From positions 2,294,001 to 2,358,000 of the forward strand of contig NZ_CP122379.1 of the NCBI RefSeq assembly GCF_029814825.1: a stretch of DNA of 64,000 bases, written 5' to 3'. Shown piece after piece: positions 1 through 8,180 of this stretch (its first letter is position 1; each line of letters starts with the position of its first letter). A program made the position numbers and the translations under genes. This DNA is from Aequorivita marisscotiae. GTDB lineage: Bacteria; Bacteroidota; Bacteroidia; Flavobacteriales; Flavobacteriaceae. Below the pieces are notes generated by a model. It saw nothing but the letters and a program-made list of their open reading frames with translations. It had not been told where the DNA came from and did not search any database.

Positions 1-608
1 GTGCCCAATTCCTTTTCGCGAGTAATGGAGATGGAAGTCATCATGGCCGAAACCAGCATTAAAATGATAGTCATTACCCCAGGCACGAACATAAACACGC
101 TTTTAAGTTCTGGGTTATAAACCATTCGGGTTTGGGGAATTATTTGATACTCAATTTGGATCCCTTTATTTTTTTCCTGTTGATAATTTTGAAGTATTGC
201 ATTGGTATAATTGGTGATGGAATTGGCCGTGTTTGGGTCGGTAGCGTCTGTTATAATTTGAATAGTGGCGTTGTGATCCGCGATTAGATTTTTGCTGAAA
301 TCTTTTTCAAAATTTAAGACGGCTTTTATTTTTCCTTTTTTGAAAGTGGATTCTATATCGGCTTCATGGGCAATCATTTGTTTTATGGTGAAGTATTTTG
401 AAGCCGAGATTTTATTGATAATTTCTTCGGTTGAAGCGTCTTTTGAATGATCTAAAATGGCAATATTTACGTTGTTTATTTCATTTGTAATTGCAAATCC
501 GAAAAGCAATATTTGGGCAATAGGCATTCCGAAGAGTATAAAGAGCGATCGCCTATCCCGAAAGATATGGTAGAATTCCTTTTTTATAAAACCTATAAAT
601 CGTTTCAT
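1..608 (-). CDS. ABC-2 type transporter permease (partial, runs off left edge)
   Basis: Inner-membrane permease of a drug/efflux-type ABC exporter. The ATG lies at 606-608 on the minus strand and the frame stays open to base 1, so about 202 N-terminal residues are present. A first membrane helix lies near residues 20-40, followed by a long soluble extracytoplasmic segment typical of YhhJ/YbhS/YbhR-type ABC-2 permeases. The next hydrophobic helix begins near residue 165. It is the last visible gene of the efflux operon, downstream of two ATPase genes, an HlyD adaptor and TolC. The permease family is clear; the substrate is unknown. Confidence 0.85.
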   Translation of the reverse strand, partial: MKRFIGFIKKEFYHIFRDRRSLFILFGMPIAQILLFGFAITNEINNVNIAILDHSKDASTEEIINKISASKYFTIKQMIAHEADIESTFKKGKIKAVLNFEKDFSKNLIADHNATIQIITDATDPNTANSITNYTNAILQNYQQEKNKGIQIEYQIIPQTRMVYNPELKSVFMFVPGVMTIILMLVSAMMTSISITREKELG

Positions 609-640
609 TTTTATTTAATCAACAATTTTAATTGTCTGGT

Positions 641-731
641 CGAGCCCTTCGGCGTTGCTCAGGATAAACTAAAGACGAGACCTAATTGACAAATCCGAAT
701 TTTAAAGTTCTCGACTGCGCTCGAAATGACA
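641..731. repeat. Flavobacterial-type intergenic repeat
   Basis: The stretch between two efflux genes holds GAGCCCTTCGGCGTTGCTCA near 644 and CTCGACTGCGCTCGA at 710-724. The second motif recurs as CTCGACTGCGCTCGAG at 31223-31238. Both contain imperfect inverted repeats and look like dispersed intergenic elements rather than coding DNA. No function is visible. Confidence 0.6.
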
Positions 732-748
732 GAAGGATTTTTCTAATC

Positions 749-1483
749 TTATTCAATATTTCTCGCAAGCTTCAGAAACACATCATTCATCGATGCTACT
801 TTATATTGTTCTTTCAGTTTTTTCGGGGTGTTCAAAGCTTCTATTTTTCCATCTACCATTATTGAAACGCGGTCGCAGTATTCGGCTTCGTCCATGTAAT
901 GCGTGGTTACGAAAATTGTGGTGCCCTGGTCTGCTGCTTTGTAGATCATTTCCCAAAATTGTCTGCGGGTTATGGGATCTACGCCACCGGTGGGTTCGTC
1001 TAAAAAAACAATCTTTGGGTCGTGTAAAAGTGAAACCGAAAAGGAAAGTTTTTGTTTCCAGCCCAAAGGCAGAGAGCCGACCAATTTATTGCTGATGTTT
1101 TCCAAACCCAATTCCGAAACTAATTGCTCTCTTTTCTCCCGTATTTTTTTTCTCGACAGGCCGTAAATCCCACCAAAAAATGTGATGTTTTCCTTTACCG
1201 TTAAATCGTCATAAAGTGCAAATTTCTGGCTCATATAACCAATGTTTTTTTTAATGGATTCGGTTTGTGTATAAACATCAAAACCTGCAACATTTGCTTG
1301 ACCTGAAGATGGCTTGGAAATTCCTATCAGCATTTTTATTGCTGTTGTTTTTCCAGCGCCATTGGCACCTAAAAATCCAAAGATTTCACCTTTTTTGACT
1401 TGAAAACTGATTGCATTTACAGCTTTAAAATCGCCAAAAGCCTTTGTTAATTCTTCGGCTACTATTACATTTTGCGTCGTCAT
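749..1483 (-). CDS. ABC transporter ATP-binding protein (YbhF C-terminal-half type)
   Basis: Cytoplasmic ATPase that powers the neighbouring ABC-2 permease(s). Walker A is GANGAGKTT at residues 39-47 and Walker B/D-loop KIVFLDEPTGGVDP starts at 157. The signature segment is SLPLGWKQ (about 138-145) instead of LSGGQ, the variant seen in the second half of the fused E. coli-type YbhF ATPase. Its stop side is followed after a repeat-bearing gap by the permease, and its ATG overlaps the stop of the upstream ATPase gene at 1483. The two ATPases here therefore probably correspond to the two halves of YbhF. Substrate not determinable. Confidence 0.9.
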   Translation of the reverse strand: MTTQNVIVAEELTKAFGDFKAVNAISFQVKKGEIFGFLGANGAGKTTAIKMLIGISKPSSGQANVAGFDVYTQTESIKKNIGYMSQKFALYDDLTVKENITFFGGIYGLSRKKIREKREQLVSELGLENISNKLVGSLPLGWKQKLSFSVSLLHDPKIVFLDEPTGGVDPITRRQFWEMIYKAADQGTTIFVTTHYMDEAEYCDRVSIMVDGKIEALNTPKKLKEQYKVASMNDVFLKLARNIE

Positions 1484-2385
1484 TATTTTGCTAATTCCAT
1501 AAAGGCATCTTCAATATTGGGTTGGGTTATTTCTATGCTAATGCTTGTTAAACCTGCCTTTTCTAAATGTGACTTTAGATCGGTTACTTTAAAAGAATTC
1601 CTTTTATCTGTGTAATGCACAAACTCTCCAAACGGAAATACACTGTACAAATGTTCGTAATTTTGAAGCGTTTGAATTAGTTTGTACATATTATCGGCGC
1701 CCACATTGTAAATGGTTTTTGGGAATTTGTTTACAATGGCCTCGGGGGTGTCAATCTCTAATATTTCGCCTTGCTGTATCAAGGCAATTCTGTCGCATAA
1801 TGCAGCTTCGTCCATATATGGCGTTGAAACCAAAATGGTAATTCCTTTTTTCTGCAAGCGTTTTAGCATTTCCCAAAACTCTTTCCGCGAAACTGGGTCA
1901 ACGCCGGTGGTGGGTTCATCTAAAAAAAGAACTTTAGGCTTGTGAATTAATGCGCAGCAAAGGGCGAGTTTCTGCTTCATTCCGCCCGATAGTTTTCCTG
2001 CACGTCGGTCTTTAAATGGGGCGATTTGAACATATATTTCTTCGATTAAATCGTAGTTTTCCTCAATGGTAGTTCCGAAAATTGTAGCGAAAAACGTTAG
2101 GTTTTCCTCCACCGTTAAATCTTGATAAAGTGAAAACCGCCCCGGCATATAACCCACGGCGTTTCTAATTGCCTTATAGTTTTTTACTACATCAAATCCT
2201 GCGACAGAAGCACCACCTTCATCAGGAATTAACAGGGTTGTTAAAATCCTGAAGATGGTAGTTTTTCCTGCGCCATCGGGGCCAATTAATCCAAAAAGTT
2301 CGCCTGGCGCCACAGTGAATGAAATGTTCTGGACTGCTTTTACCTTTTTATAGGATTTACTGATATGGTTTAACTGTATACTCAT
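1483..2385 (-). CDS. ABC transporter ATP-binding protein (YbhF N-terminal-half type)
   Basis: Second ATPase of the efflux operon, 300 residues. Walker A is GPDGAGKTT at 35-43, canonical signature LSGGMKQ at 132-138, and Walker B leads into LDEPTTGVDP. The Asp in the Walker A loop (GPDG) is typical of the first half of YbhF-type exporters. The roughly 80 residues after the core (from about 220) form the usual accessory domain of this family. It overlaps the downstream ATPase gene by one base, consistent with translational coupling. With the partner ATPase and the permease it should form an asymmetric exporter engine for the HlyD/TolC conduit upstream. Confidence 0.9.
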   Translation of the reverse strand: MSIQLNHISKSYKKVKAVQNISFTVAPGELFGLIGPDGAGKTTIFRILTTLLIPDEGGASVAGFDVVKNYKAIRNAVGYMPGRFSLYQDLTVEENLTFFATIFGTTIEENYDLIEEIYVQIAPFKDRRAGKLSGGMKQKLALCCALIHKPKVLFLDEPTTGVDPVSRKEFWEMLKRLQKKGITILVSTPYMDEAALCDRIALIQQGEILEIDTPEAIVNKFPKTIYNVGADNMYKLIQTLQNYEHLYSVFPFGEFVHYTDKRNSFKVTDLKSHLEKAGLTSISIEITQPNIEDAFMELAK

Positions 2386-2471
2386 CTGTAATAAAGAGTG
2401 GCCACTGTTTCCATCAGAATTAAAATCCGATGCAATAAAATGGCTTGCGCCGTTGACGCTTTTGTTTTATA

Positions 2472-2972
2472 CTACATAAAGTAGTTGTAGTAGCCTTCTA
2501 GGTTTTCTTTGATGCTCGCTGTAATTTCAGAGCCTTCATCTGTGGTTGACACTTTTCCCAAAGCTTCAATTTTTTCGATAAGTGGGTGTAAGAAAACATG
2601 TAAGTTATCGTGTGAAGGACCTTCCATTGTACATTCTTTGACAACAAAGTTTTTTACCTCGTTTAGTTTTGACGCCAAATTATGATAGTCATCAACAGTA
2701 TTTGTTTCGCTGGTTTTAACCATGTTCAGCATTTTGTCAACGCCTTCGGTGGTTTCCACATTGGCTTCCCATTTGCTGCCGTTGTCTAGTTTTATTTCAT
2801 CTACCCAAGCATTGTTTATTGCATGGGTTTCGGCAGCCATTTCTTCCATATGGTGTTCGTGGGTTTCTTCGGTGGTTTTAACCGCATCGGTACTTTCGTG
2901 TTTGTGTTTTGTGTCGTTACAGCTTACTAATACTGCTGAAATGATTGCTAATGATAAGATTGTTTTTTTCAT
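2472..2972 (-). CDS. His/Glu-rich lipoprotein, unknown function
   Basis: A 166-residue protein with a lipoprotein signal (AVLVSC, Cys18), so probably membrane-anchored in the periplasm. The segment after the lipobox is rich in His and Glu (HKHE, EETHEHHMEE, residues about 23-48), which suggests metal binding. The rest is predicted helical, with LDNGSKWEANVETTEGVDKM near the middle. I do not recognise a named family. Only about 20 bp separate it from the VOC gene upstream, so it is probably co-transcribed with the efflux operon. Any role in metal sensing or export is inference. Confidence 0.6.
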   Translation of the reverse strand: MKKTILSLAIISAVLVSCNDTKHKHESTDAVKTTEETHEHHMEEMAAETHAINNAWVDEIKLDNGSKWEANVETTEGVDKMLNMVKTSETNTVDDYHNLASKLNEVKNFVVKECTMEGPSHDNLHVFLHPLIEKIEALGKVSTTDEGSEITASIKENLEGYYNYFM

Positions 2973-2992
2973 AATGTAAAATATTTAAGTGT

Positions 2993-3391
2993 TTATAGTT
3001 TAGCGTTTATTTTTGTTTTGGCGAAAGCAATTATATGACCATCCAGATCTGCTATATATCCCACGGTATCGCCCCAATCGCGGGTTTGTAATTCACTGAT
3101 ATTTTTTGCGCCCATCTCGATTCCACGTTTTAAATAATCGGCGGGATTTGTTACTTTTAAATATAGTTCGCAGCGCGGAATACCATTGGCGGTTTTGGGA
3201 TGCGGCATTGCCGGGCAAATAATGTTCGAAATCCCGCTCTCCGGCATCAACCCCAGCTGCACGGTTTCCGAGAGGTTGAATTCCGTCATTCCTGGCACAT
3301 TCAAAGTCGGAGTTAAACCAAGCAATTTTTCGTAAAATTCAGTACTCCGCACTTGATTAGAAACATATAATATAAATTCAACTGTTTTCAT
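2993..3391 (-). CDS. VOC (glyoxalase/bleomycin-resistance fold) family protein
   Basis: A 132-residue single-domain VOC protein (MKTVEFILYVSNQVRSTEFYEKLLG...). It has the paired beta-alpha-beta-beta-beta layout, ending in DLDGHIIAFAK, the usual second metal-ligand region. An in-frame extension reaches 3466, but that part is translated from a 14-bp tandem repeat, so the ATG at 3389-3391 is preferred. VOC proteins act as dioxygenases, isomerases or antibiotic-binding proteins; which applies here cannot be told. Its place inside an efflux operon would fit a resistance role. Confidence 0.8.
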   Translation of the reverse strand: MKTVEFILYVSNQVRSTEFYEKLLGLTPTLNVPGMTEFNLSETVQLGLMPESGISNIICPAMPHPKTANGIPRCELYLKVTNPADYLKRGIEMGAKNISELQTRDWGDTVGYIADLDGHIIAFAKTKINAKL

Positions 3392-3410
3392 AATTTTTCC
3401 ATTTTTTCTA

Positions 3411-3496
3411 CCGCCAACAGACAACCGACAACAGACAACCGCCAACAGACAACCGACAACAGACAACCGACAACAGACAACTGACTACCGACTATC
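3411..3496. repeat. 14-bp tandem repeat between VOC and HlyD genes
   Basis: Five head-to-tail copies of CCGACAACAGACAA (units 1 and 3 read CCGCCAACAGACAA) occupy 3411-3480. A degenerate tail (CTGACTACCGACTATC) follows at 3481-3496 and includes the HlyD stop codon. Such short tandem arrays could vary in copy number by slippage and change the spacing between the two genes. Confidence 0.85.
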
Positions 3497-4372
3497 AACC
3501 CACATCTCCGCAGGCATTCCAATTTTTAGGCTACCGTCATTTTTTACGGTAACCTTTACTGCGTAAACAAGGTTTACTCGTTCTTCTTTAGTTTGAATTA
3601 TTTTTGGGGTGAATTCTGCCGAAGCGGAAATCCAACTTATTGTTCCTTCGTAATCTTTCATTTCTTCGCCAGCATCTATTTTTACGGTTACTTGCTGCGC
3701 AATTTTAATGTATGAAAGCTGCGTTTCACTTATATAAACCCGTAGCGTCATTTCCTCCATATTGGCGATTTTGTACAGCGGTTTTCCGAAGGAAACAATT
3801 TCGCCAGGTTCGGTATATTTTGTTAAAACCGTACCTTTTATGGGGTTTGTAACTTTACTTTTAATAATCTGATCATTGATTTGTGCCACTTTTGCTTCAA
3901 TGGTTTTTACCTCATTAACAATAGGTGCGTTTTGGGTTTCTACATTCTTAATTTGCTTTTTTAAAACGTCCACTTGATTGTTGGCCTGATCTAATTGGCG
4001 TTGTGTTGCGGCCTTTTCAGTAAACATATTTTGAATGCGCTCTTGCTCGGTTTTTGCCGTTTGCAATTGTTGGTTTAAGACGCTTACTTGCGACCAAACG
4101 CCACCCGATTTAGATGCCACTGTTTCTTTTTGAGCAAGCAATTGTTGTTTGTTTAAATAAAGCTGAAGTGTATCAACCAGTCCCACTACGGTTCCTTGTT
4201 TTATAACCTGACCTTCTTCTAAATTTAGAAATTCGAGTTTTCCGTTTGCTTCCGAAGAAATTGTAATTTCAGTAGCTTCAAAGTTGCCGTAGCCATCGGC
4301 TTTTTCGCCGTTGGAGCAGGAGTAGATGCTTCCTATTAAGCCTGCCAAAAACAATATTTTTATATTTTTCAT
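3485..4372 (-). CDS. HlyD/YbhG-type periplasmic adaptor lipoprotein
   Basis: Membrane-fusion protein linking the inner-membrane ABC exporter to TolC. It begins with a lipoprotein signal (GSIYSC, Cys19). A barrel-sandwich segment (SEANGKLEFLNLEEGQVIKQGTVVGLVDT, about 40-70) is followed by a long coiled-coil hairpin (about 75-170), the second lipoyl half (KVTNPIKGTVLTKYTEPGEIVSFGKPL) and a beta-barrel domain. The length of 295 residues suits YbhG-type adaptors. The stop codon lies in the degenerate end of the tandem repeat. It sits directly downstream of TolC in the operon. Confidence 0.9.
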   Translation of the reverse strand: MKNIKILFLAGLIGSIYSCSNGEKADGYGNFEATEITISSEANGKLEFLNLEEGQVIKQGTVVGLVDTLQLYLNKQQLLAQKETVASKSGGVWSQVSVLNQQLQTAKTEQERIQNMFTEKAATQRQLDQANNQVDVLKKQIKNVETQNAPIVNEVKTIEAKVAQINDQIIKSKVTNPIKGTVLTKYTEPGEIVSFGKPLYKIANMEEMTLRVYISETQLSYIKIAQQVTVKIDAGEEMKDYEGTISWISASAEFTPKIIQTKEERVNLVYAVKVTVKNDGSLKIGMPAEMWVDSR

Positions 4373-4381
4373 CGTAACTAT

Positions 4382-5644
4382 TTAATTGAAACCTCCTTTA
4401 ATTACTTTATAATTCGCCTTTGCCAGCGACAGTTGTATTTTGTGCAATTGTTCGTCAATTTTCGCTTCGTACAGATTGTTTAGTTCTGTTATATATTCTG
4501 AAGAAGTGATGGTGCCATTTTGCAATTGCGAAGTCGTGGCTTCCAAAACCTTTTCGCGCAACGCAATTATTTGAGTGTCTTTTAGTAACATTTTATCATA
4601 TTTTTCAATGTCGTTTTCGGCTTCTTTTTGTCGCATTTGGTTGTTCAGCAAAAAGGTTTCTTTTTCGGTAGAAACTATTTCTTTTGAAATATCGAGCGTT
4701 TGTTTTTGCTCCTTTGTTTTTCCCCAATCGAAAATATTCCAATGCAATTTCAATCCAACCATATAAAAATCTTGAAATGAATTGTCCAGCATGTTCAGCC
4801 CCGGATTGCCGTAGCCAGCCTGCGCAAAACCCAAAAGTTTTGGGAAATTACTTTTTGAAATCACTTCTTTTGAAGTTTCCAGCTGCGTTTCCTGTAAGTC
4901 GAAAAGTTCCAACTCGGGACGTTGCGTTTCGATTTCCTGGGCGACCAAAATGTCTGGATTTGCCAGGGTTGTATTACTGTTTAAGTTTTGGGAAAGCAAC
5001 AAAGCTAGGTTGTTGAGTGCTTTTTTTCTATCGAAATTGATCTGCGAAATCTGCTGCTCCAACTTTAGCTGCTCTGCTTTCAACACTTGTTCGGAAGCGG
5101 GGAGAACGGCGCCGTATTTCACACCCGTATTCACTTCCTTTAGGCGCGAATCGAGCTCTTCCAATTTTGAAAGAAGCAATTTTTCCCGTTCTTGAAAAAG
5201 CAACACATTAAAATAATTTTGATTTACTCGCGATTTTAAAGTGTACAGATTTACGGCAACTTGCTGTTGCTGGGTTGCTAATTGGGCAGTTTTTAATCTT
5301 GTGTTTGCCGCGATGTTTCCGCCGTTATAAATTAATTGGTTTGCATCTAACGTGGCGCGGTATTGGTCTTTGTTTGGCGGTATTACGGTTGAATTTGGTA
5401 TTTGCAAAGGAAATTCAATCACGTCAGATTGATAGGTTGCTTGTGCGTTTAAATCTAGTTTTGGCAGTTTTTCCTTTTCCAAAACCTTAATTTCAGAGTT
5501 TGTTTTTTCTTCCAATAAAGCCATCTGTTTAGCCAACGGATAATTTTTTTCCGCTAAAACATAGCACTCTTCCAAGGTGAGCTTTTGTTGGGCAAATGCC
5601 AAAATGGGAGCGATTGCAAAAAGTATAAATAGAAACTTTTTCAT
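4382..5644 (-). CDS. TolC-family outer membrane efflux protein
   Basis: Outer-membrane channel of the tripartite exporter. It has a Sec signal peptide (MKKFLFILFAIAPILAFA, about 1-18). Two repeats of long helices follow, with the typical start LTLEECYVLAEKNYPLAKQ and a second-repeat strand region FPKLLGFAQAGYGNPG near 265. The length of 420 residues is normal. The ATG overlaps the upstream TetR stop (ATGA at 5641-5644), so the regulator and channel are translationally coupled. Confidence 0.9.
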   Translation of the reverse strand: MKKFLFILFAIAPILAFAQQKLTLEECYVLAEKNYPLAKQMALLEEKTNSEIKVLEKEKLPKLDLNAQATYQSDVIEFPLQIPNSTVIPPNKDQYRATLDANQLIYNGGNIAANTRLKTAQLATQQQQVAVNLYTLKSRVNQNYFNVLLFQEREKLLLSKLEELDSRLKEVNTGVKYGAVLPASEQVLKAEQLKLEQQISQINFDRKKALNNLALLLSQNLNSNTTLANPDILVAQEIETQRPELELFDLQETQLETSKEVISKSNFPKLLGFAQAGYGNPGLNMLDNSFQDFYMVGLKLHWNIFDWGKTKEQKQTLDISKEIVSTEKETFLLNNQMRQKEAENDIEKYDKMLLKDTQIIALREKVLEATTSQLQNGTITSSEYITELNNLYEAKIDEQLHKIQLSLAKANYKVIKGGFN

Positions 5645-6255
5645 TTTTTAATTGAATTGATAATAAACTCCGCTACTTCGGTTTTACGCCGTTCCATCAA
5701 TTGTTTAAACGCTTTATCGTCAATTTTTAAAAATCCTTTTAACAATGGCGTTGCGACGAATGGGAAAATATTCAGCGAAATAATATTGATAAAAAGCTGC
5801 TCCCCGTCTATGGGTTTTAGCATGCCTTCTTCAACTTCTGCCGCAACCTGACTTTTAAATTTTTCCAATGTTGGAAACGCGGCATTTTGTTGAATTTTTT
5901 CAAAAAACTTTGGGTTTCGGTTTAATTCTTGAATTATGAAATTTGGCAAATAGGGATATTTCGATATAAAGGAAATATAGTTACTCGTGAAGTTTTTCAC
6001 CTTGTCTTCAATTGAAGAATCGTCGTTTAAAATCTTGTTGAGTTGGGGTGCCAAAAGTGAAAATGCGTTGCTGAAAACAGCTTCAAAAAGCAATTGTTTG
6101 CTGCGGTAATAATAGTGGAGCATGGCTTTATTAATGCCGGCTTCATCTGCAATTTCCTGCATTCGGGCGCCGTCCATTCCCTTTTTCTGAAAAACGTTTT
6201 TTGCGGCATTTAAAATTTGCCCTTCGGTATCTTGATTTTTATTTGTCTTTGCCAT
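5641..6255 (-). CDS. TetR/AcrR-family repressor of the efflux operon
   Basis: First gene of the minus-strand efflux operon, 204 residues. The N-terminal helix-turn-helix spans about 10-55 (ILNAAKNVFQKKGMDGARMQEIADEAGINKAMLHYYYRSK), the standard TetR recognition unit. The all-helical C-terminal part is the ligand/dimer domain. A perfect palindrome lies on its own predicted promoter (6272-6295), which implies autorepression together with the downstream exporter genes. The gene order resembles the ybiH-ybhGFSR arrangement of enterobacteria. The inducer is unknown. Confidence 0.9.
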   Translation of the reverse strand: MAKTNKNQDTEGQILNAAKNVFQKKGMDGARMQEIADEAGINKAMLHYYYRSKQLLFEAVFSNAFSLLAPQLNKILNDDSSIEDKVKNFTSNYISFISKYPYLPNFIIQELNRNPKFFEKIQQNAAFPTLEKFKSQVAAEVEEGMLKPIDGEQLFINIISLNIFPFVATPLLKGFLKIDDKAFKQLMERRKTEVAEFIINSIKK

Positions 6256-6271
6256 TATTCAACTTTATGGT

Positions 6272-6295
6272 TTAACCATTTGGTTAACAAAGATA
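6272..6295 (-). promoter_or_regulatory. TetR operator overlapping the efflux promoter
   Basis: A perfect 16-bp palindrome TTAACCATTTGGTTAA at 6272-6287 abuts a full-consensus Bacteroidota -7 element TATCTTTG (read on the minus strand, 6288-6295). The transcription start should fall inside the palindrome, and the tetR ATG is at 6255. This is the layout expected for an autorepressed TetR operon. Confidence 0.7.
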
Positions 6296-6482
6296 GATAA
6301 TTTATCTTTACGGTGGGATATTTTGGAGATTTTTTGGAAAACGATGTATGGGTGGCACTATTATAAACAAATATAGAAGTGGTTATAAGCTAGTTTCAAG
6401 CTTCGGAAATGCAGGATTTTGCTTAGAAGAAACGTATCTTTACCTAAGGTTACTAGTTACTAGGTCTAATTAATTTACTACT

Positions 6483-7115
6483 ATGGAAAAACTTTTTGTT
6501 TTGATTGCTTCCTTGTTTTTGCTTTATGGGTGTTCCAGCAGCCGTTTGGTAGATGAATACATAAATTCAGAAAGTCCAAATTTTCGGGCCAATAAGGTTT
6601 TGGTTGTGGGTTTAACGCCGGATGAGGGTTTGCAACGGCAGTTTGAATACAGTTTGGTAAATGCGTTGGGCAACGAAAATGTGATTGCCGTAAAGAGTGC
6701 GGAGTATTTTAAATTACCGGCGCTGGCAATTAATCAATCTGAAGAAAATCTTGCCAATCTTGAAAAGCAACTTTTGGAGGCAGGTTTTGATGCGGTACTT
6801 CTCTCTAAAATTACAGGGCAGGAGAGTAAGGTAACCATTGGGCAATCGTACCGAAATCTTACAAAATCCTTTGAATCGTTCAGCGATTATTACAGCGAAA
6901 ATATACCGGTTTACCAGCCCGAGCCAATGGAAGCTTATCCAGTTTACAATACTGAAACTTCGTTGTATTGCCTTTGTCCCGGCGAGGAACGCGATTTAAT
7001 CTGGCGCGGAAAAATAGACATTGTAGATCCTCCTGGAGCTGCATCTACCATTCGGGATTACGTTAAAACCTTGGTACAAACGCTTAAAAAAAACAATTTA
7101 TTAATCGTAAAGTAA
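6483..7115 (+). CDS. Lipoprotein of unknown function
   Basis: A 210-residue protein with a clear lipoprotein signal (LFLLYGC, Cys17). The mature part starts with strands and helices around NKVLVVGLTPDEGLQRQFEYSLVNAL and ends in a short C-terminal helix. No catalytic motif is obvious and I do not recognise the family. A -7-like element TATCTTTA lies at 6435-6442, about 40 bp before the ATG, so it is probably a single-gene unit. It converges with the UspA gene (13 bp between stops). Confidence 0.6.
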   Translation: MEKLFVLIASLFLLYGCSSSRLVDEYINSESPNFRANKVLVVGLTPDEGLQRQFEYSLVNALGNENVIAVKSAEYFKLPALAINQSEENLANLEKQLLEAGFDAVLLSKITGQESKVTIGQSYRNLTKSFESFSDYYSENIPVYQPEPMEAYPVYNTETSLYCLCPGEERDLIWRGKIDIVDPPGAASTIRDYVKTLVQTLKKNNLLIVK

Positions 7116-7128
7116 ATTTGCTTTAACC

Positions 7129-7956
7129 TTATTCGTGAAGTACCAAAAGCGGCACGACGGTAGCATAACTAATTTTTGAACTTTCCGAGCCAAAAATAAA
7201 ACGATCTAAAAAGCTTTTTCGTCTGGTAACCATGGCGTGCAGTTGAATGGGGATTATTTGTACAAATGAACTTATTGCCAATGGTGCTGGCACGTTTTTT
7301 ATGGTATAGCGTTCAAAACCGTGTTTTTTAAAAACTGCCTCGGTATGGTTTTTCTGGGGCGAAACTACAATATCTGCTTCTTCAATATCTAGAATCTTAA
7401 GTGCGGCATTGTGCTTTTTTACGATATTTAATACAACTTCGAACGATTTTTGCAAAACGTCGTTTTGATAGTTTAGCGAGAGCAAAACGGAATTTATTTT
7501 TTCGAAAGCGTATCCTTCCGGAATAACGAGTACGGGGCAATTTACATTGCGTATAATTTTAATGGTATTACTGCCAAAAATTACTTCTTTTGCCCCAGTG
7601 GCGCCGTTGGTTCCCATGATTATTAGGTGTATGTTGTGTCTGGCAACTGTTTGGTTTACTGCGGCTTCAATATCATCAAAATCTATATTTGGAATGAAGG
7701 TGAAGTTTTCATTTTCCGAAATAGATTCACAAAAACGAACCATTTTTTCGAGTTCTGTTTTATTTTCCTTTAGAATACTGTCATAAACCGAAGTACCCGG
7801 CGTACTGTAAAGCATATCTGCAGTAAGGTAGCCTGTTGGTTTTTGAGTGTTTAAAATATGGAAAGTACACGTTTCACCTTTAAAAAACTGTAGCGCATAC
7901 CTGATGGCATTCTTTGAATTTTTTGAAAAATCTGTTGGCAGAAGTATGTTTTTCAT
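7129..7956 (-). CDS. Universal stress protein UspA family (tandem-domain)
   Basis: Cytoplasmic stress protein of 275 residues. The first Usp domain is well conserved: MKNILLPTDFSKNSKNAIRY at the start, and IIMGTNGATGAKEVIFGSNTIKIIRNVNCPVLVIPE around 115-150, which holds the G-2x-G-9x-G-[S/T] ATP-binding pattern. The second half (about 155-275) is a degenerate Usp domain. It is transcribed divergently from the nos operon, and its promoter carries its own Crp/Fnr-type palindrome at about -41.5. It is therefore probably induced with denitrification genes or at low oxygen. Confidence 0.88.
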   Translation of the reverse strand: MKNILLPTDFSKNSKNAIRYALQFFKGETCTFHILNTQKPTGYLTADMLYSTPGTSVYDSILKENKTELEKMVRFCESISENENFTFIPNIDFDDIEAAVNQTVARHNIHLIIMGTNGATGAKEVIFGSNTIKIIRNVNCPVLVIPEGYAFEKINSVLLSLNYQNDVLQKSFEVVLNIVKKHNAALKILDIEEADIVVSPQKNHTEAVFKKHGFERYTIKNVPAPLAISSFVQIIPIQLHAMVTRRKSFLDRFIFGSESSKISYATVVPLLVLHE

Positions 7957-7970
7957 AGTCTCAGTTTTCC

Positions 7971-8014
7971 CAAAAGTACGTGATAAGTGTAAAATTTAAA
8001 ATGATTTCTATCAT
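7971..8014 (-). promoter_or_regulatory. Crp/Fnr-type site plus -7 element for uspA
   Basis: Palindrome ATGATTTCTATCAT at 8001-8014 (perfect 5-bp arms). On the minus strand a full-consensus -7 box TACTTTTG covers 7971-7978. The distance from palindrome centre to box start is 29.5 bp, as in nine other promoters of this window, placing an activator at about -41.5 (class II position). Confidence 0.75.
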
Positions 8015-8112
8015 AAATAATTTAGCATTATGCGGAATTATTAGGCTGTATAAATTTTTAAGTCCTCAGCATTTTAGCAGGGTAGCTAATCAAGGACAAA
8101 TAAGTCTGATAT

Positions 8113-8156
8113 ATGACGAAAATCATATTCTATTTAATGCCTTCACCTTAGTTTTG
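8113..8156 (+). promoter_or_regulatory. Crp/Fnr-type site plus -7 element for the nos operon
   Basis: ATGACGAAAATCAT at 8113-8126, then -7 box TAGTTTTG at 8149-8156, with centre-to-box distance 29.5 bp. The first gene of the nos operon starts at 8181. This site and the uspA site are back to back but separate, so each divergent promoter has its own activator site. Confidence 0.75.
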
Positions 8157-8180
8157 TCCTGTTAATTAATTCAAACAACT

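Noticed and set aside
3392-3466. Longer N terminus for the VOC protein
   Set aside because: The extra residues are translated from the tandem repeat. The internal ATG gives a standard VOC start.
3411-3480. Possible CRISPR array
   Set aside because: Units are contiguous 14-mers without spacers and no cas genes are present.
4684-5016. Plus-strand open frames inside the TolC gene
   Set aside because: They lie antisense to a strongly supported gene and have no domain pattern.
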